NCBI RefSeq assembly: GCF_004346205.1
Contig: NZ_SMAM01000003.1
Span: 177,552 to 241,551, forward strand
Direction: 5' to 3'
Length of the DNA stretch: 64,000 bases
Source: Bibersteinia trehalosi
GTDB lineage: Bacteria > Pseudomonadota > Gammaproteobacteria > Enterobacterales > Pasteurellaceae
In this document: positions 1-8,646 of the stretch, piece by piece
How positions within the stretch are numbered: position 1 is the stretch's first letter
Layout: each line of letters opens with the position of its first letter
Position numbers and translations under genes: made by a program
The notes under the pieces: model-generated
Seen by the model: only the letters and a program-made list of their open reading frames with translations
Told to the model about the DNA's origin: nothing
Database searches by the model: none

Positions 1-450
1 ATGGGTGGTACTATCGGCTGGCGTGCTGCATTGCGTTCAAACAAAGTGAAAGGCATTGTGGCGTGGGAACCGGGTGGCACACCGTTTATCTTCCCTGAAA
101 ATGAAATGCCAAAAATCACCAAAGCTCGCTTTGAAGCGCTTAGCGGATCGGCAATAGGCGTACCCATGAGCGAATTTAAGAAACTGACTCAACTTCCAAT
201 CGTGCTTTACTACGGTGACTATATTCAAGTGGGATCGAAAAATGTTGGCGAAGATAAATGGGGAACTGAACTGGAAATGGCAAAACAGTTTGTAGCAGCC
301 ATCAATAGACATGGTGGAGATGCGACACTCGTTCATTTGCCTGAGATCGGCATTAAAGGCAACTCACACTTTTTAATGGGTGAGAAAAATAATGCCCAAC
401 TTGCCGAGTTAGCCGCAGATTGGTTAAAAGCGAAAGGGTTGGATAAATAA
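1..450 (+). CDS. Alpha/beta hydrolase, C-terminal part (5' end outside window)
   Basis: The reading frame is open from the first base and ends with TAA at 448-450, so this is the last 149 residues of a longer protein. The opening residues MGGTIGWRAA look like the helix that follows the nucleophile elbow (G-x-S-M/Q-G-G) of alpha/beta hydrolases; the catalytic serine would lie just upstream of base 1. Near the end GNSHFLM offers the conserved catalytic histidine, followed by a helix (LAELAADWLKAKG) typical of the family C-terminus. The ATG at base 1 is probably an internal methionine. Substrate unknown. A SnoaL-like gene follows 29 bases downstream on the same strand and may be co-transcribed. 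Confidence 0.7.
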   Translation: MGGTIGWRAALRSNKVKGIVAWEPGGTPFIFPENEMPKITKARFEALSGSAIGVPMSEFKKLTQLPIVLYYGDYIQVGSKNVGEDKWGTELEMAKQFVAAINRHGGDATLVHLPEIGIKGNSHFLMGEKNNAQLAELAADWLKAKGLDK

Positions 451-479
451 TCATTTTTAACAAATAAAAGGAAATCATA

Positions 480-926
480 ATGAACTTACAACAACTCCAA
501 GATCGTTTAGCATTAAAAGATTTAGTAGATACCTTCTCTAATCTTGCTGATGAAAAAAATGTGACCGCACAAATGCCATTATTTACGGAAAATGCCATCG
601 TCAATACCTATATTGGTGGTGAATTAGTATTTGCAATGCAAGGGCGAGCGGAAATTGAAAAAGTGTTTACGGAATACTTAACACCTTTTCATTCAGTTTA
701 TCACTTAAATGGTCAGCATACGGTAACGTTTCAAGATGAAATGAATGCGAGTGCAATCAACTATTGCCAAGTGGCATTGGTGCGTAAAAATGAAGCGGGC
801 AAAGACGTGATGTTAAGCCATTATGTGCGTTATCACGATACTTATGTGAAACAAGCGGGTCAGTGGCTTATTGCTGAACGCATTGCAAATTTTATGATTA
901 GTGAAGAGCGAGTGATGGGGGCGTAG
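480..926 (+). CDS. SnoaL/NTF2-like domain protein
   Basis: The 148-residue product has the size and pattern of the cone-shaped NTF2/SnoaL fold: an N-terminal helix (LQDRLALKDLVDTFSNLAD), then alternating strands, with a GRAEIEKVFTEYL segment and a C-terminal strand ending WLIAERIANFMISEER. Small polyketide-cyclase and dehydratase-like enzymes share this fold, but nothing here fixes a reaction. A good ribosome site (AAAGGAAATCATA) precedes the ATG. It follows the truncated hydrolase by 29 bases, so a two-gene operon is likely, and a strong hairpin terminator follows at 934-954. No signal peptide, so cytoplasmic. Confidence 0.65.
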   Translation: MNLQQLQDRLALKDLVDTFSNLADEKNVTAQMPLFTENAIVNTYIGGELVFAMQGRAEIEKVFTEYLTPFHSVYHLNGQHTVTFQDEMNASAINYCQVALVRKNEAGKDVMLSHYVRYHDTYVKQAGQWLIAERIANFMISEERVMGA

Positions 927-933
927 CGTGAAG

Positions 934-954
934 GGAGGGCTTAGCCCTCCTTTT
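934..954 (+). terminator. Rho-independent terminator after the SnoaL-like gene
   Basis: GGAGGGC and GCCCTCC form a 7-bp stem with a TTA loop, followed by TTTT. It lies between the convergent SnoaL-like gene and dsbD. Confidence 0.75.
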
Positions 955-957
955 CGT

Positions 958-2667
958 TTAAAGCTGATTTAACCAAGCTAGAAATGCTTCTGCGGGCATA
1001 AAACCTGTAACTCGAGCTTGGCTTATTTCCGTTCCTTGCTCATCAAAGAATAAAATTGTGGGTAAGCCGAGCACATTGAAATGTTTCATGAGTTCATCAT
1101 TAGCAGGTGAGTTTTTAGTCATATCAACTTGTAATACCAGCATTTCACTCAATTTAGCTTTCACTTCGGGATTTGGGAATGTGTATTTCTCAAACTCTTT
1201 ACAAGCAACACACCAATCCGCATAGAGATCGAGCATTACTTTTTTTCCTTGTGAAGCGGTTAGTTTTTGTTGTAATTCTGCAAGTGTAGTCACTCGGCTA
1301 AAGTGAATAGGCGCTTGTGTTGTCTGGTTGGTATCTCCCCAAACTAAATCTGCGAAAGGCTTTGCACAGAGTGCAAGCGCAATGATTAAAAGTAGTTTTA
1401 GGCTTTTCTGATAAAGCTTGGCAGGGCCAACTTTTTCATAAGCCCAAGCAATAAAGGCAATTGCCAATGCTGACCATAGATAGCTTTCCCATTCAGGGAA
1501 GATGCGAGCAAGTAAAAATACGGGTAACGCTAGCATCACAAAGCCAAAAATCGTTTTCACATTGAGTAACCAATCGCCTGATTTAGGCAGAATTCTATTC
1601 CCGAACAGAGTAATTAAAATTAATGGAATACCCATTCCTAAAGCGAGCAGATAGAGAGCTCCGCCCCCTGTAATGAGATCGCCACTTTGTGCAACATAAA
1701 GCAGCGCGCCAGAAAGTGGCGCTGAAGTACAAGGTGAAGCAACTAAACCAGCGATCATGCCCATGATAAACACACTGATAAATGAACCGCCTTGTTGCTG
1801 TTGGCTTAGCGTGTTTAGCTTTTGTTGCCAGCTATTTGGTAGGCGGATTTCAAATAAGCCAAACATTGAGAGTGCCAGTATCGTAAATAAAATAGAGAGC
1901 CCGATCAGCACAGGTGGGCTTTGTAAAGCGACTTGGAATGGTAAACCAATTGCTGCAACGATTAAGCCTAGCAGAGTATAAGTTAATGCCATACCTTGCA
2001 CATAGGTAATACTTAACAAGAGGGCTTTGGCGGTATTTGGGCGGTTTTGGTTGCCGATAACAATCGCAGAGAGCAATGGCAACATGGGTAATACGCAGGG
2101 GGTAAAAGCTAAGCCGATACCAAGTACAAAGAACCAAAAGACAGAAAGGCGACTTTGCGATAAATTTTGGGCAAGTTGGTCTTGTTTGGCAATAGGAGCA
2201 TTTGTTAAAGCGGTTGTATTTTCCGTATTTTTTGCAAAATTTTGCGTATTATCAACCGCTTGCTTGGCTAAATCGAGAATAACGGTTTCAGGTGGATAGC
2301 AAAATCCTTTGGTGCAACCTTGATAACGAATTTCGACTTTCCCAACATGTTTTTGGAGTGGAACCTGAATGGCAAGTTGATGGCGGAAAATCTCGACATC
2401 GCCAAAAAATTCATCGTGATAACGTTCACTGGCAGGGAATTGTGGCTCGTCTAACTCACTATGAAGGCCTGTTATTTCAATCTCTTTTTTATACAGATAA
2501 TAGCCATCTGCAATTTGCCAATTAAGTTCAAGGAGATTTCCTGATTGTTTATGCGAAAAAGCAAATGCTTGCTCACTACTGAGAAACTTTGGCTGTGATT
2601 TAAATAATCCTGCTTGTGCACTGCACGCAATAAGTAGCAGGGAAAGGTAGGTCAAAAAACGCTGCAT
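958..2667 (-). CDS. dsbD: Thiol:disulfide interchange protein DsbD
   Basis: DsbD carries reducing power from cytoplasmic thioredoxin across the inner membrane to periplasmic disulfide isomerases and cytochrome c maturation proteins. The 569-residue product has the full three-part layout: a signal peptide (1-19), a periplasmic N-domain with the cysteine pair C118/C123 (GCTKGFC), a central membrane domain with C191 (FTPCVLP) and C313 (ASPCTSAP), and a C-terminal thioredoxin-like domain with C486-V-A-C489. All six functional cysteines are visible, so the protein should be active. Length matches E. coli DsbD (about 565). It is transcribed towards the SnoaL-like gene and diverges from artP. A cytoplasmic thioredoxin partner (trxA) is at 37122-37436. 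Confidence 0.95.
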   Translation of the reverse strand: MQRFLTYLSLLLIACSAQAGLFKSQPKFLSSEQAFAFSHKQSGNLLELNWQIADGYYLYKKEIEITGLHSELDEPQFPASERYHDEFFGDVEIFRHQLAIQVPLQKHVGKVEIRYQGCTKGFCYPPETVILDLAKQAVDNTQNFAKNTENTTALTNAPIAKQDQLAQNLSQSRLSVFWFFVLGIGLAFTPCVLPMLPLLSAIVIGNQNRPNTAKALLLSITYVQGMALTYTLLGLIVAAIGLPFQVALQSPPVLIGLSILFTILALSMFGLFEIRLPNSWQQKLNTLSQQQQGGSFISVFIMGMIAGLVASPCTSAPLSGALLYVAQSGDLITGGGALYLLALGMGIPLILITLFGNRILPKSGDWLLNVKTIFGFVMLALPVFLLARIFPEWESYLWSALAIAFIAWAYEKVGPAKLYQKSLKLLLIIALALCAKPFADLVWGDTNQTTQAPIHFSRVTTLAELQQKLTASQGKKVMLDLYADWCVACKEFEKYTFPNPEVKAKLSEMLVLQVDMTKNSPANDELMKHFNVLGLPTILFFDEQGTEISQARVTGFMPAEAFLAWLNQL

Positions 2668-2782
2668 AGGTTAGTTCCCGAATAAAATAGTCGCAGATTG
2701 TAATATGGATGTATGACTTGAGAAAGTGATAATTTTCAACGGGGCAATAAAAAATAATTAACAAAATTTTTTCAAAAAATTA

Positions 2783-2821
2783 CTTGCATAATTATTCATT
2801 AAATTCTAATATCTATTCAAA
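2783..2821 (+). promoter_or_regulatory. Tandem ArgR operator (two ARG boxes) upstream of artP
   Basis: Box 1 at 2783-2800 (CTTGCATAATTATTCATT) matches the E. coli ARG box AATGAATAATTATTCATA at 14 of 18 positions by eye. After exactly 3 bp, box 2 at 2804-2821 matches at 11 of 18. Two boxes spaced by 3 bp is the known ArgR hexamer arrangement, and artPIQM is an ArgR target in E. coli. Box 2 ends 23 bases before the artP ATG. Confidence 0.7.
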
Positions 2822-2844
2822 TTTTCGAAAATAGGATTACACGA

Positions 2845-3579
2845 ATGGCAATTCGTATTCATAATGTCAATTTTTTCTATGGCAGTAATCAAGCGCTGTT
2901 TGACATTAACTTAGATATTGAAAAAGGCGATACGGTTGTATTACTTGGGCCGAGTGGAGCAGGGAAAAGTACACTCATTCGCACTTTAAATTTAATGGAA
3001 GTTCCACAATCGGGCTCATTGCAGGTTGCAAATCATCAGTTTGATTTAACTGCTAAAACAGATAGTAAGCAAGTCGCATTATTGCGAAGAGAAGTGGGAA
3101 TGGTGTTTCAGCAATATCATCTTTGGAACCACTTAAGTGTTATGCAAAATTTAATCGAAGCGCCAATGAAAGTGCTTGGATTAAGTAAAACAGAGGCATT
3201 AGAGCGTGCTAACGGATTGCTTGCACGTTTAAAGCTTGCAGAATTTGCAGATCGTTTCCCATTGCAGCTTTCTGGCGGGCAACAACAGCGTGTTGCGATT
3301 GCTAGAGCATTAATGATGCAACCTAATGTGCTGCTATTTGATGAACCAACAGCTGCCCTTGACCCTGAAATTACCGCGCAAGTGGTAGATATCATTAAAG
3401 AATTGCAGGAAACTGGTATTACGCAAGTGATTGTTACGCATGAGGTATCAGTTGCCCGTAAAGTTGCGACGAAAGTCGTGTATATGGAACAGGGTAAAAT
3501 TATTGAATTTGGTGATGCAACTTGTTTTGAACAACCAAAAACAGCGGAGTTTGCTAACTATCTTTCTCATTCTGATTAG
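2845..3579 (+). CDS. artP: Arginine ABC transporter ATP-binding protein ArtP
   Basis: The 244-residue ATPase energises import of L-arginine through the ArtQM membrane pair. It has a complete nucleotide-binding set: Walker [10 protein letters not shown] (about 36-44), Q-loop ([10 protein letters not shown]), ABC signature LSGGQQQR (about 142), Walker [13 protein letters not shown], and the switch histidine in VIVTHEVS. It is the first gene of artPIQM, in the same gene order as E. coli (P-I-Q-M), followed 15 bases later by artI. Two ARG boxes directly upstream point to repression by ArgR with arginine. Confidence 0.93.
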   Translation: MAIRIHNVNFFYGSNQALFDINLDIEKGDTVVLLGPSGAGKSTLIRTLNLMEVPQSGSLQVANHQFDLTAKTDSKQVALLRREVGMVFQQYHLWNHLSVMQNLIEAPMKVLGLSKTEALERANGLLARLKLAEFADRFPLQLSGGQQQRVAIARALMMQPNVLLFDEPTAALDPEITAQVVDIIKELQETGITQVIVTHEVSVARKVATKVVYMEQGKIIEFGDATCFEQPKTAEFANYLSHSD

Positions 3580-3586
3580 TATAAGG

Positions 3587-3594
3587 ACACAACA
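3587..3594 (+). promoter_or_regulatory. Predicted GcvB sRNA binding site at the artI start
   Basis: ACACAACA lies between the AAGG ribosome site and the artI ATG (3595). It is fully complementary to TGTTGTGT within the GcvB seed at 33044-33051; the two preceding G bases can also form G-U pairs. GcvB characteristically recognises CACAACA-type sites at ribosome binding regions of amino-acid transporter genes. Predicted by eye only. Confidence 0.6.
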
Positions 3595-4320
3595 ATGAAA
3601 AAATTACTTTTAAGTGCAGTGATCGCTGCGACTACTATGGCAAATGCGCAAGAAATTACTTTTGCTATGGAACCAAGCTACCCTCCGTTTGAATTAACAA
3701 ACGAAAAAGGTGAGATTGTGGGGTTTGATGTGGATGTGGCAAATGCCATTTGTAAAGAAATTGGTGCAACTTGTCATTTTAAAAGCCAAGCATTTGATGC
3801 TTTAATCCCTAGCTTAATTAAAGGTCGTGGCGGTTTTGATGCGGCAATTTCTGCCATTGATATTACAGAAGCACGTGCAAAACAAGTGGCATTTACGGAT
3901 GCTTACTATGAAAGTTCTGCAAGTTTTATTGCGGTAAAGGATAAAAATGTAAGCTTAGAAACTGCGAAGAAAGTTGGGGTACAAAATGGTACAACCTATC
4001 AGCAGTATGTGAATAATGAAACTAAACAGTATGCAGCTTCTTCTTACAATAGCTTGCAAGATGCTGTATTAGACCTAAAAAATGGTCGTATTGATATTAT
4101 CTTTGGTGATACCGATGTGTTGCGTGATATGTTTGAGAAAAATCCTGAATTAGGGTTTGTCGGTGAAAAAGTGACTGATAAAAAATATTTCAATAACGGC
4201 TTAGGTATTGCAGTGAATAAATCTAAGACAGAGTTAGTTGAAAGCTTAAACAAAGGTATCAAAGCAATTAAAGAAAGCGGTGAGTACCAAACAATTTATG
4301 ATAAATGGATGACTAAATAA
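3595..4320 (+). CDS. artI: Arginine-binding periplasmic protein ArtI
   Basis: This is the periplasmic receptor of the arginine importer. The 241-residue product begins with a signal peptide ([18 protein letters not shown], cleaved about residue 18) and has class-3 solute-binding features: [11 protein letters not shown] near the N-terminus, [16 protein letters not shown], the ligand-contact stretch [17 protein letters not shown], and GLGIAVNK near the hinge. Length matches ArtI/ArtJ (about 243). The ribosome site ATAAGGACACAACA is nearly identical to that of ilvE at 33267-33280 and contains a predicted GcvB site, suggesting post-transcriptional repression in amino-acid-rich conditions. Confidence 0.93.
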   Translation: MKKLLLSAVIAATTMANAQEITFAMEPSYPPFELTNEKGEIVGFDVDVANAICKEIGATCHFKSQAFDALIPSLIKGRGGFDAAISAIDITEARAKQVAFTDAYYESSASFIAVKDKNVSLETAKKVGVQNGTTYQQYVNNETKQYAASSYNSLQDAVLDLKNGRIDIIFGDTDVLRDMFEKNPELGFVGEKVTDKKYFNNGLGIAVNKSKTELVESLNKGIKAIKESGEYQTIYDKWMTK

Positions 4321-4325
4321 TCTTT

Positions 4326-4997
4326 ATGTTTTTTGATTATCTTCCTTTAATGTATACCGCAACCCTAATGACCCTAGGGTTAGCGGTTTGTTCGTTATTA
4401 GTTGGTATGTTGCTCTCAGTCGTTTTTGTGAGTTTAGAAACGAGCAAATGGGCAGCGTTACGCAAGACGACAACTGTATTTCTAGCATTATTACGAGGTT
4501 TGCCAGAAATTTTAGTGGTATTTCTGATCTATTTTGGTGCACCTGAAGTGTTGGAGATGATTACAGGGCAATTCATTGAATTAAGTGCTTTTGGTAGTGG
4601 GGTTACGGCATTATCATTGATTTTTGCCTCTTATGCTTCGCAGTCGCTACGAGGCGCTATTCAAGCTATTCCAATTGGGCAATGGGAATCAGGGGCTGCG
4701 CTTGGTTTAAGTCGTGGCTATACCTTTATCCATATTGTAATGCCACAGGTGTGGCGCCATGCATTACCTGGGTTAAGCAATCAATGGCTGGTGCTACTTA
4801 AAGATACCGCGCTGGTATCTTTAATTGGGGTACATGATTTAATGCGCCAAACTGAATTGGTTAATACTCGTACTCATGAGCCATTTACTTGGTATGGTTT
4901 TGCGGCTTTGATCTACTTAGCAATTACCTTAATTAGCCAGTTCTTTATCCGCCGTTTAGAACAGCGCGTAACTCGTTTTGAAAGAGGAGGCAGATAA
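4326..4997 (+). CDS. artQ: Arginine ABC transporter permease ArtQ
   Basis: An inner-membrane permease of 223 residues of the HisM/HisQ type, which pairs with ArtM to form the arginine channel. Several hydrophobic helices are evident (from about 7-35, 53-75, 90-110, 180-205), and the EAA-type loop that docks on the ATPase reads ESGAALGLSRGYTFIHIVMPQ at about 122-142. It starts 5 bases after the artI stop and ends 2 bases before the artM ATG, so translation is probably coupled. Confidence 0.92.
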   Translation: MFFDYLPLMYTATLMTLGLAVCSLLVGMLLSVVFVSLETSKWAALRKTTTVFLALLRGLPEILVVFLIYFGAPEVLEMITGQFIELSAFGSGVTALSLIFASYASQSLRGAIQAIPIGQWESGAALGLSRGYTFIHIVMPQVWRHALPGLSNQWLVLLKDTALVSLIGVHDLMRQTELVNTRTHEPFTWYGFAALIYLAITLISQFFIRRLEQRVTRFERGGR

Positions 4998-4999
4998 AA

Positions 5000-5683
5000 A
5001 TGTGGCAAGAATATTTATCCGTCATTGCACAGGGAATCCCAACCAGTTTAATGCTGACAGCAGTCGCATTAGTTGTTGCTTTCGTGCTGGCTGTGCTGCT
5101 AACCTTCCTGCTTTCAATGGAAAATAAACCGATAAAATGGTTAATTAATGGTTTTTTAACGCTATTTACAGGAACGCCATTATTGGTGCAATTTTTTCTG
5201 ATTTATGCAGGGCCGGGACAATTTGAATGGATTACCCAAAGTCCTATTTGGGGATTACTCTCGAATGCGTGGTTTTGTGCAATGCTTGCTTTGGCGCTTA
5301 ATAGCACTGCTTATTCTACCTTGCTGTTCCATGGCGCGGTAAAAGCGGTTCCTAAAGGGCAGTGGGAAACTTGTGCAGCATTGGGGCTAAACCGCATACA
5401 GACGTTAAAAATCTTAATTCCGTATGCATTGCGTCGAGCATTACCTTCATACAGTAATGAAATTATCTTAGTATTTAAAGGCACATCCTTAGCTTCAACT
5501 ATTACCATTATGGATATAATGGGCTATGCACGTCGTTTATATGGTACGGAATATGATGCACTTACGATTTATGGTATGGCTGGTGTAATTTATCTTGTGA
5601 TTACAGGAATAATGACGGTAGTACTGCGTAAAGTTGAACGCAAAGTACTTTCATTTGAGCGCTTAGAAGCGGAAAAAGCCTAA
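5000..5683 (+). CDS. artM: Arginine ABC transporter permease ArtM
   Basis: The second channel subunit (227 residues). It has the same fold as ArtQ, with the ATPase-docking loop ETCAALGLNRIQTLKILIPYA at about 125-145 and hydrophobic helices at both ends. ATG follows a weak GGAGGCAGATAAAA site that overlaps the artQ end. Last gene of the operon: a long USS-based hairpin with a T tail follows at 5706-5755. Confidence 0.92.
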   Translation: MWQEYLSVIAQGIPTSLMLTAVALVVAFVLAVLLTFLLSMENKPIKWLINGFLTLFTGTPLLVQFFLIYAGPGQFEWITQSPIWGLLSNAWFCAMLALALNSTAYSTLLFHGAVKAVPKGQWETCAALGLNRIQTLKILIPYALRRALPSYSNEIILVFKGTSLASTITIMDIMGYARRLYGTEYDALTIYGMAGVIYLVITGIMTVVLRKVERKVLSFERLEAEKA

Positions 5684-5705
5684 AATTATTTTAAAATGGC
5701 TTAAT

Positions 5706-5755
5706 AAGCGGTGGATTTTTGCAAATTTTCTGCAAAAATCCACCGCTTTATTTTT
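5706..5755. terminator. Terminator built from a head-to-head pair of uptake signals
   Basis: An 18-bp perfect inverted repeat (5706-5723 and 5731-5748, loop AATTTTC) carries AAGCGGT, the uptake-signal core, in each arm, and is followed by TTATTTTT. It serves artM and, on the other strand, the AhpD-like gene. Paired uptake signals acting as terminators are well known in Pasteurellaceae. Confidence 0.8.
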
Positions 5756-5767
5756 GGATACGGCAAA

Positions 5768-6109
5768 CTATTTTTGGCTTTCAACTGCTTCCATTGCACG
5801 TAAAGCATAGGTATATGCTGCTCCTGCATTTAACGCAATCGCAGTAGCTAGCGCGCCAGCAATTTCACTTTCCGTTGCTCCTGCTTTTGCGGCTTCTTCT
5901 GCGTGAACGCTAATACAGCTTTCGCAACGAGTGGTAATTGCTACGGCTAACGCAATAAGCTCACGGGTTTTTGCATCAAGAGCTTCCGCTGCCGCAGCGG
6001 TATTTAGTGCTTTATAAGCATCAAACATTTTAGGATGATTTTGCGCAAGTTTACCGAATGATTGTTTGACATGTGCTGTATGTGCTTGCCAGTCTGTAAA
6101 TTGTTGCAT
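5768..6109 (-). CDS. AhpD-like / carboxymuconolactone decarboxylase family protein
   Basis: A small cytoplasmic helical protein of 113 residues. The family signature is clear: TRCESCISVHAEEAAKAGAT contains the C-x-x-C...H arrangement of AhpD-type redox proteins, followed by a helix EIAGALATAIALNAGAAYTYA. Such proteins act as peroxidase adaptors or as decarboxylases; which one cannot be told. I start at 6109 because ATG there is preceded by GGAGAAATCATT, whereas the frame extending to 6190 lacks a ribosome site. An AraC-type gene diverges 97 bases away and is the obvious candidate regulator. Confidence 0.8.
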   Translation of the reverse strand: MQQFTDWQAHTAHVKQSFGKLAQNHPKMFDAYKALNTAAAAEALDAKTRELIALAVAITTRCESCISVHAEEAAKAGATESEIAGALATAIALNAGAAYTYALRAMEAVESQK

Positions 6110-6206
6110 AATGATTTCTCCGTTGGGTTGTATAAAAAACAGTGCTATTATTGCGATCTTTTCAGAATGTTTCTTATTAAAAAATCTCAATTTCTAGCAA
6201 AATCGT

Positions 6207-7112
6207 ATGATCAAAAGTTTAGATAAATTAGTACAACTCGCTCAAGTGAGTGGTGGGATTAATGTGCAGTGTCATTTTCAGGGAGAATGGCTGGTACAGC
6301 ATCAATGCCAAGCCGCACAAGCGATTGTGCATATTGTAGTAGCAGGGACTGGATGGCTAAAGTTAGCCAATGAAACACACTATCGTCCACTAAAGCAAGG
6401 AGATATTGTATTGCTCAGTCGTTCTACCTCTCATCAATTAAGCTATCATAAACAATATAATGGTGTTTCATTGTTACCAAGCATTGAACAAAAAGGTGGA
6501 ATACAGATTCGAAAAATTCATAATGGGCAAGGCAATGAGCTGGAGTTATTTTGTGCGTGTTTTCACTATGAGCCACAATCTGAGTTGTTTAGCAGTTTGC
6601 CTGATTGCCTATGGCTAAACTTACCTAATCAGGTGCTACAACCAGTTTTAAGTTTGTTACAACTTGAAATTGCACAGAATGAAACAGCATCACAGCAGGT
6701 TATTGATTGTTTATCGACAGTATTGCTTATTGAAATTTTACGCCGTTATTTGCTGCAACAGCCCGATGATGTTGGTGGAATTTTACGGGGTATTCATGAT
6801 CATCGACTTAATCAGTTGATTCAGAAAATTCTACATGCCCCAGAACAGGATTGGTCGATAGAGATGATGGTAAAGCAAAGCCCGATTTCTCGGGCACAGC
6901 TTATGCGCTTGTTTAAACAAAAAATAGGGCAAAGCCCGCATGCTTTTGTGCATAAAATTCGGTTACAAAAAGCAGCACAATTACTTAAACATTCCGCTAA
7001 TTCGGTTCTAGCAGTGGCATTATCAGTTGGCTTTCTCTCTGAAACGCATTTTAGTAAAGCATTCAAACAACGCTATGGAATAAGCCCAAGTGCTTATCGC
7101 CGAGAGCATTAA
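6207..7112 (+). CDS. AraC-family transcriptional regulator
   Basis: The 301-residue protein has an N-terminal cupin-type sensing domain (about 20-180; GDIVLLSRSTSHQLSY is a typical cupin strand pair) and a C-terminal double helix-turn-helix (about 200-300), including SRAQLMRLFKQKIGQSPHAF and the family signature FLSETHFSKAFKQRYGISPSAYR. The ligand is unknown. It diverges from the AhpD-like gene and, like other members of this cupin-AraC subgroup next to AhpD-type genes, probably controls it in response to an oxidant or a small organic compound (inference from position). Confidence 0.85.
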   Translation: MIKSLDKLVQLAQVSGGINVQCHFQGEWLVQHQCQAAQAIVHIVVAGTGWLKLANETHYRPLKQGDIVLLSRSTSHQLSYHKQYNGVSLLPSIEQKGGIQIRKIHNGQGNELELFCACFHYEPQSELFSSLPDCLWLNLPNQVLQPVLSLLQLEIAQNETASQQVIDCLSTVLLIEILRRYLLQQPDDVGGILRGIHDHRLNQLIQKILHAPEQDWSIEMMVKQSPISRAQLMRLFKQKIGQSPHAFVHKIRLQKAAQLLKHSANSVLAVALSVGFLSETHFSKAFKQRYGISPSAYRREH

Positions 7113-7120
7113 AAGTGGGG

Positions 7121-7867
7121 CTAATGCCGTTCTTTTAAATAACCAATCCACTCTTTTAAAGCAAGCATATTGCTGTTCATTGCGCCAGCTTGCGGGATAA
7201 AATACATTAAATTCATTCCATAGGTTTCGGGGGTTGCTCCTGCGCCGACACTAGCAGGAAGCACCTCAAAACCTTGTTGCTCAAATAACATTCTAGCGCG
7301 TTGCATGTGCCATTGGTTTGTCACCAAAATGATTTTGTTAATATGTTGCTTAGCTAAAATTTTGTGGCTAAATAATGCATTTTCTTTGGTTGTCTTGGCT
7401 TGTTCTTCTAGCCATTTGGTTGGCACTTGGTAAAACATTTGTAATTCTTTAGCCATAACTGACGCTTCTGAAACGCCATTAGGCGCTGAGCCTGTGATTA
7501 AAATAGGCAGTTGCGTTTCTCTGTGCAAAAATGCCGCATAGCGCACACGTTCTACCGCAATTTGGTTCGTAGCAAGCTTGGCAAATAGCTCCTTACTATC
7601 GCGTAATCCTCCGCCCAATAAGACAATGGCTTGCGCATTACGGTAATCTGTGAGTGTGAGATTATCTTCTTTGATTAGGCTATCATTCAGTAGTTTTGAT
7701 GTATATGGAATGCTGAAAAGATAGAGGATGCTGATCCCAAGTAATGCAGCACTATAGCCGATTTTACGCCAATTAAATTTAAAGCAGAACAGCGCAAACA
7801 GCCATAATAGCAAAGCATTAAATGGTGGTAGAATGATGGCTGTAATTATTTTAGTGAGCTCAAACAT
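7121..7867 (-). CDS. ElyC/YdcF-type DUF218 envelope protein
   Basis: The 248-residue protein has two N-terminal membrane helices (about 5-27 and 36-56) and then a soluble DUF218 domain with the conserved QAIVLLGGGL (about 79-88), ITGSAPNGVSEASVMA and TNQWHMQRARMLFEQQGFEV motifs. The overall form and length match ElyC (YcbC) of E. coli, which supports envelope and peptidoglycan precursor metabolism at elevated stress; that role is by homology of architecture. It converges with the AraC gene (8-base gap) and diverges from neuA. Confidence 0.75.
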   Translation of the reverse strand: MFELTKIITAIILPPFNALLLWLFALFCFKFNWRKIGYSAALLGISILYLFSIPYTSKLLNDSLIKEDNLTLTDYRNAQAIVLLGGGLRDSKELFAKLATNQIAVERVRYAAFLHRETQLPILITGSAPNGVSEASVMAKELQMFYQVPTKWLEEQAKTTKENALFSHKILAKQHINKIILVTNQWHMQRARMLFEQQGFEVLPASVGAGATPETYGMNLMYFIPQAGAMNSNMLALKEWIGYLKERH

Positions 7868-7971
7868 AGCTTAAGAATATAAAAAACGGGAGCGCATTAT
7901 TCCTGATCTATTCTTGCTTGTCTATGGCTAAAAAATTACAATGGTAAACTCTTTTACAAGCGGTTAGATTT

Positions 7972-8646
7972 ATGAAAAAAATTGCAATTATCCCTGCTCG
8001 CGCAGGTTCAAAGGGTATCAAGGATAAAAACTTACAATTAGTAGGTGGAATCTCTCTGGTCGGACGCGCGGTTTTAGCTGCAAAAGAGTCGGGAATGTTT
8101 GACGAGATAGTTGTAACCTCTGATGGTGAGAAGATTTTACAAGAGGCTGAAAAATATGGTGCACAAGCGTTGCATCGCCCACTTGAGCTCGCACAGAGCG
8201 ATACTCGTACTATTGATGCGGTGTTACATTGCTTAAATAGTCTAGAATTTAGCGATGGTATTGCAACTTTATTGCAACCGACTAGTCCATTACGCACAGC
8301 ACTTGATGTTCGTAACGCAATGCAGATTTTTTTAAATGGCGATTGCAAATCGGTTGTTTCTGCCTGCGAATGTGAGCACCATCCGTATAAATCATTTTCC
8401 TTAGACGGCGATGAGGTAGTACCTGTGCGAGAATTAACAGATTTTGAGGCTCCTCGCCAGAGTTTACCGAGAATGTATCGTGCTAATGGCGCAATTTATA
8501 TCAATGATATCCGCTCGCTCTTGCATGCAAAAAATTTCTTTATTCCGCAAGTTAAATTTTATTTAATGCCAAGTTATCGTTCGGTAGATATTGATGCTAC
8601 TCACGATCTGCAACTTGCAGAAAGCTTAATTGAGAAAGAAATTTAA
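7972..8646 (+). CDS. neuA: N-acylneuraminate cytidylyltransferase (CMP-sialic acid synthetase)
   Basis: Activates sialic acid with CTP to CMP-Neu5Ac, the donor used by the sialyltransferase two genes downstream. The 224-residue product has the NeuA nucleotide-binding N-terminus [14 protein letters not shown] (about 6-19), the [12 protein letters not shown] segment, [13 protein letters not shown] (about 100), and the metal/sugar region [12 protein letters not shown] near the C-terminus. Length is typical for Haemophilus enzymes. No neuB or neuC is in the window, so sialic acid is probably scavenged rather than made here. The stop overlaps the next ATG by one base (TAATG). An uptake signal sits just before the start. 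Confidence 0.9.
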   Translation: MKKIAIIPARAGSKGIKDKNLQLVGGISLVGRAVLAAKESGMFDEIVVTSDGEKILQEAEKYGAQALHRPLELAQSDTRTIDAVLHCLNSLEFSDGIATLLQPTSPLRTALDVRNAMQIFLNGDCKSVVSACECEHHPYKSFSLDGDEVVPVRELTDFEAPRQSLPRMYRANGAIYINDIRSLLHAKNFFIPQVKFYLMPSYRSVDIDATHDLQLAESLIEKEI

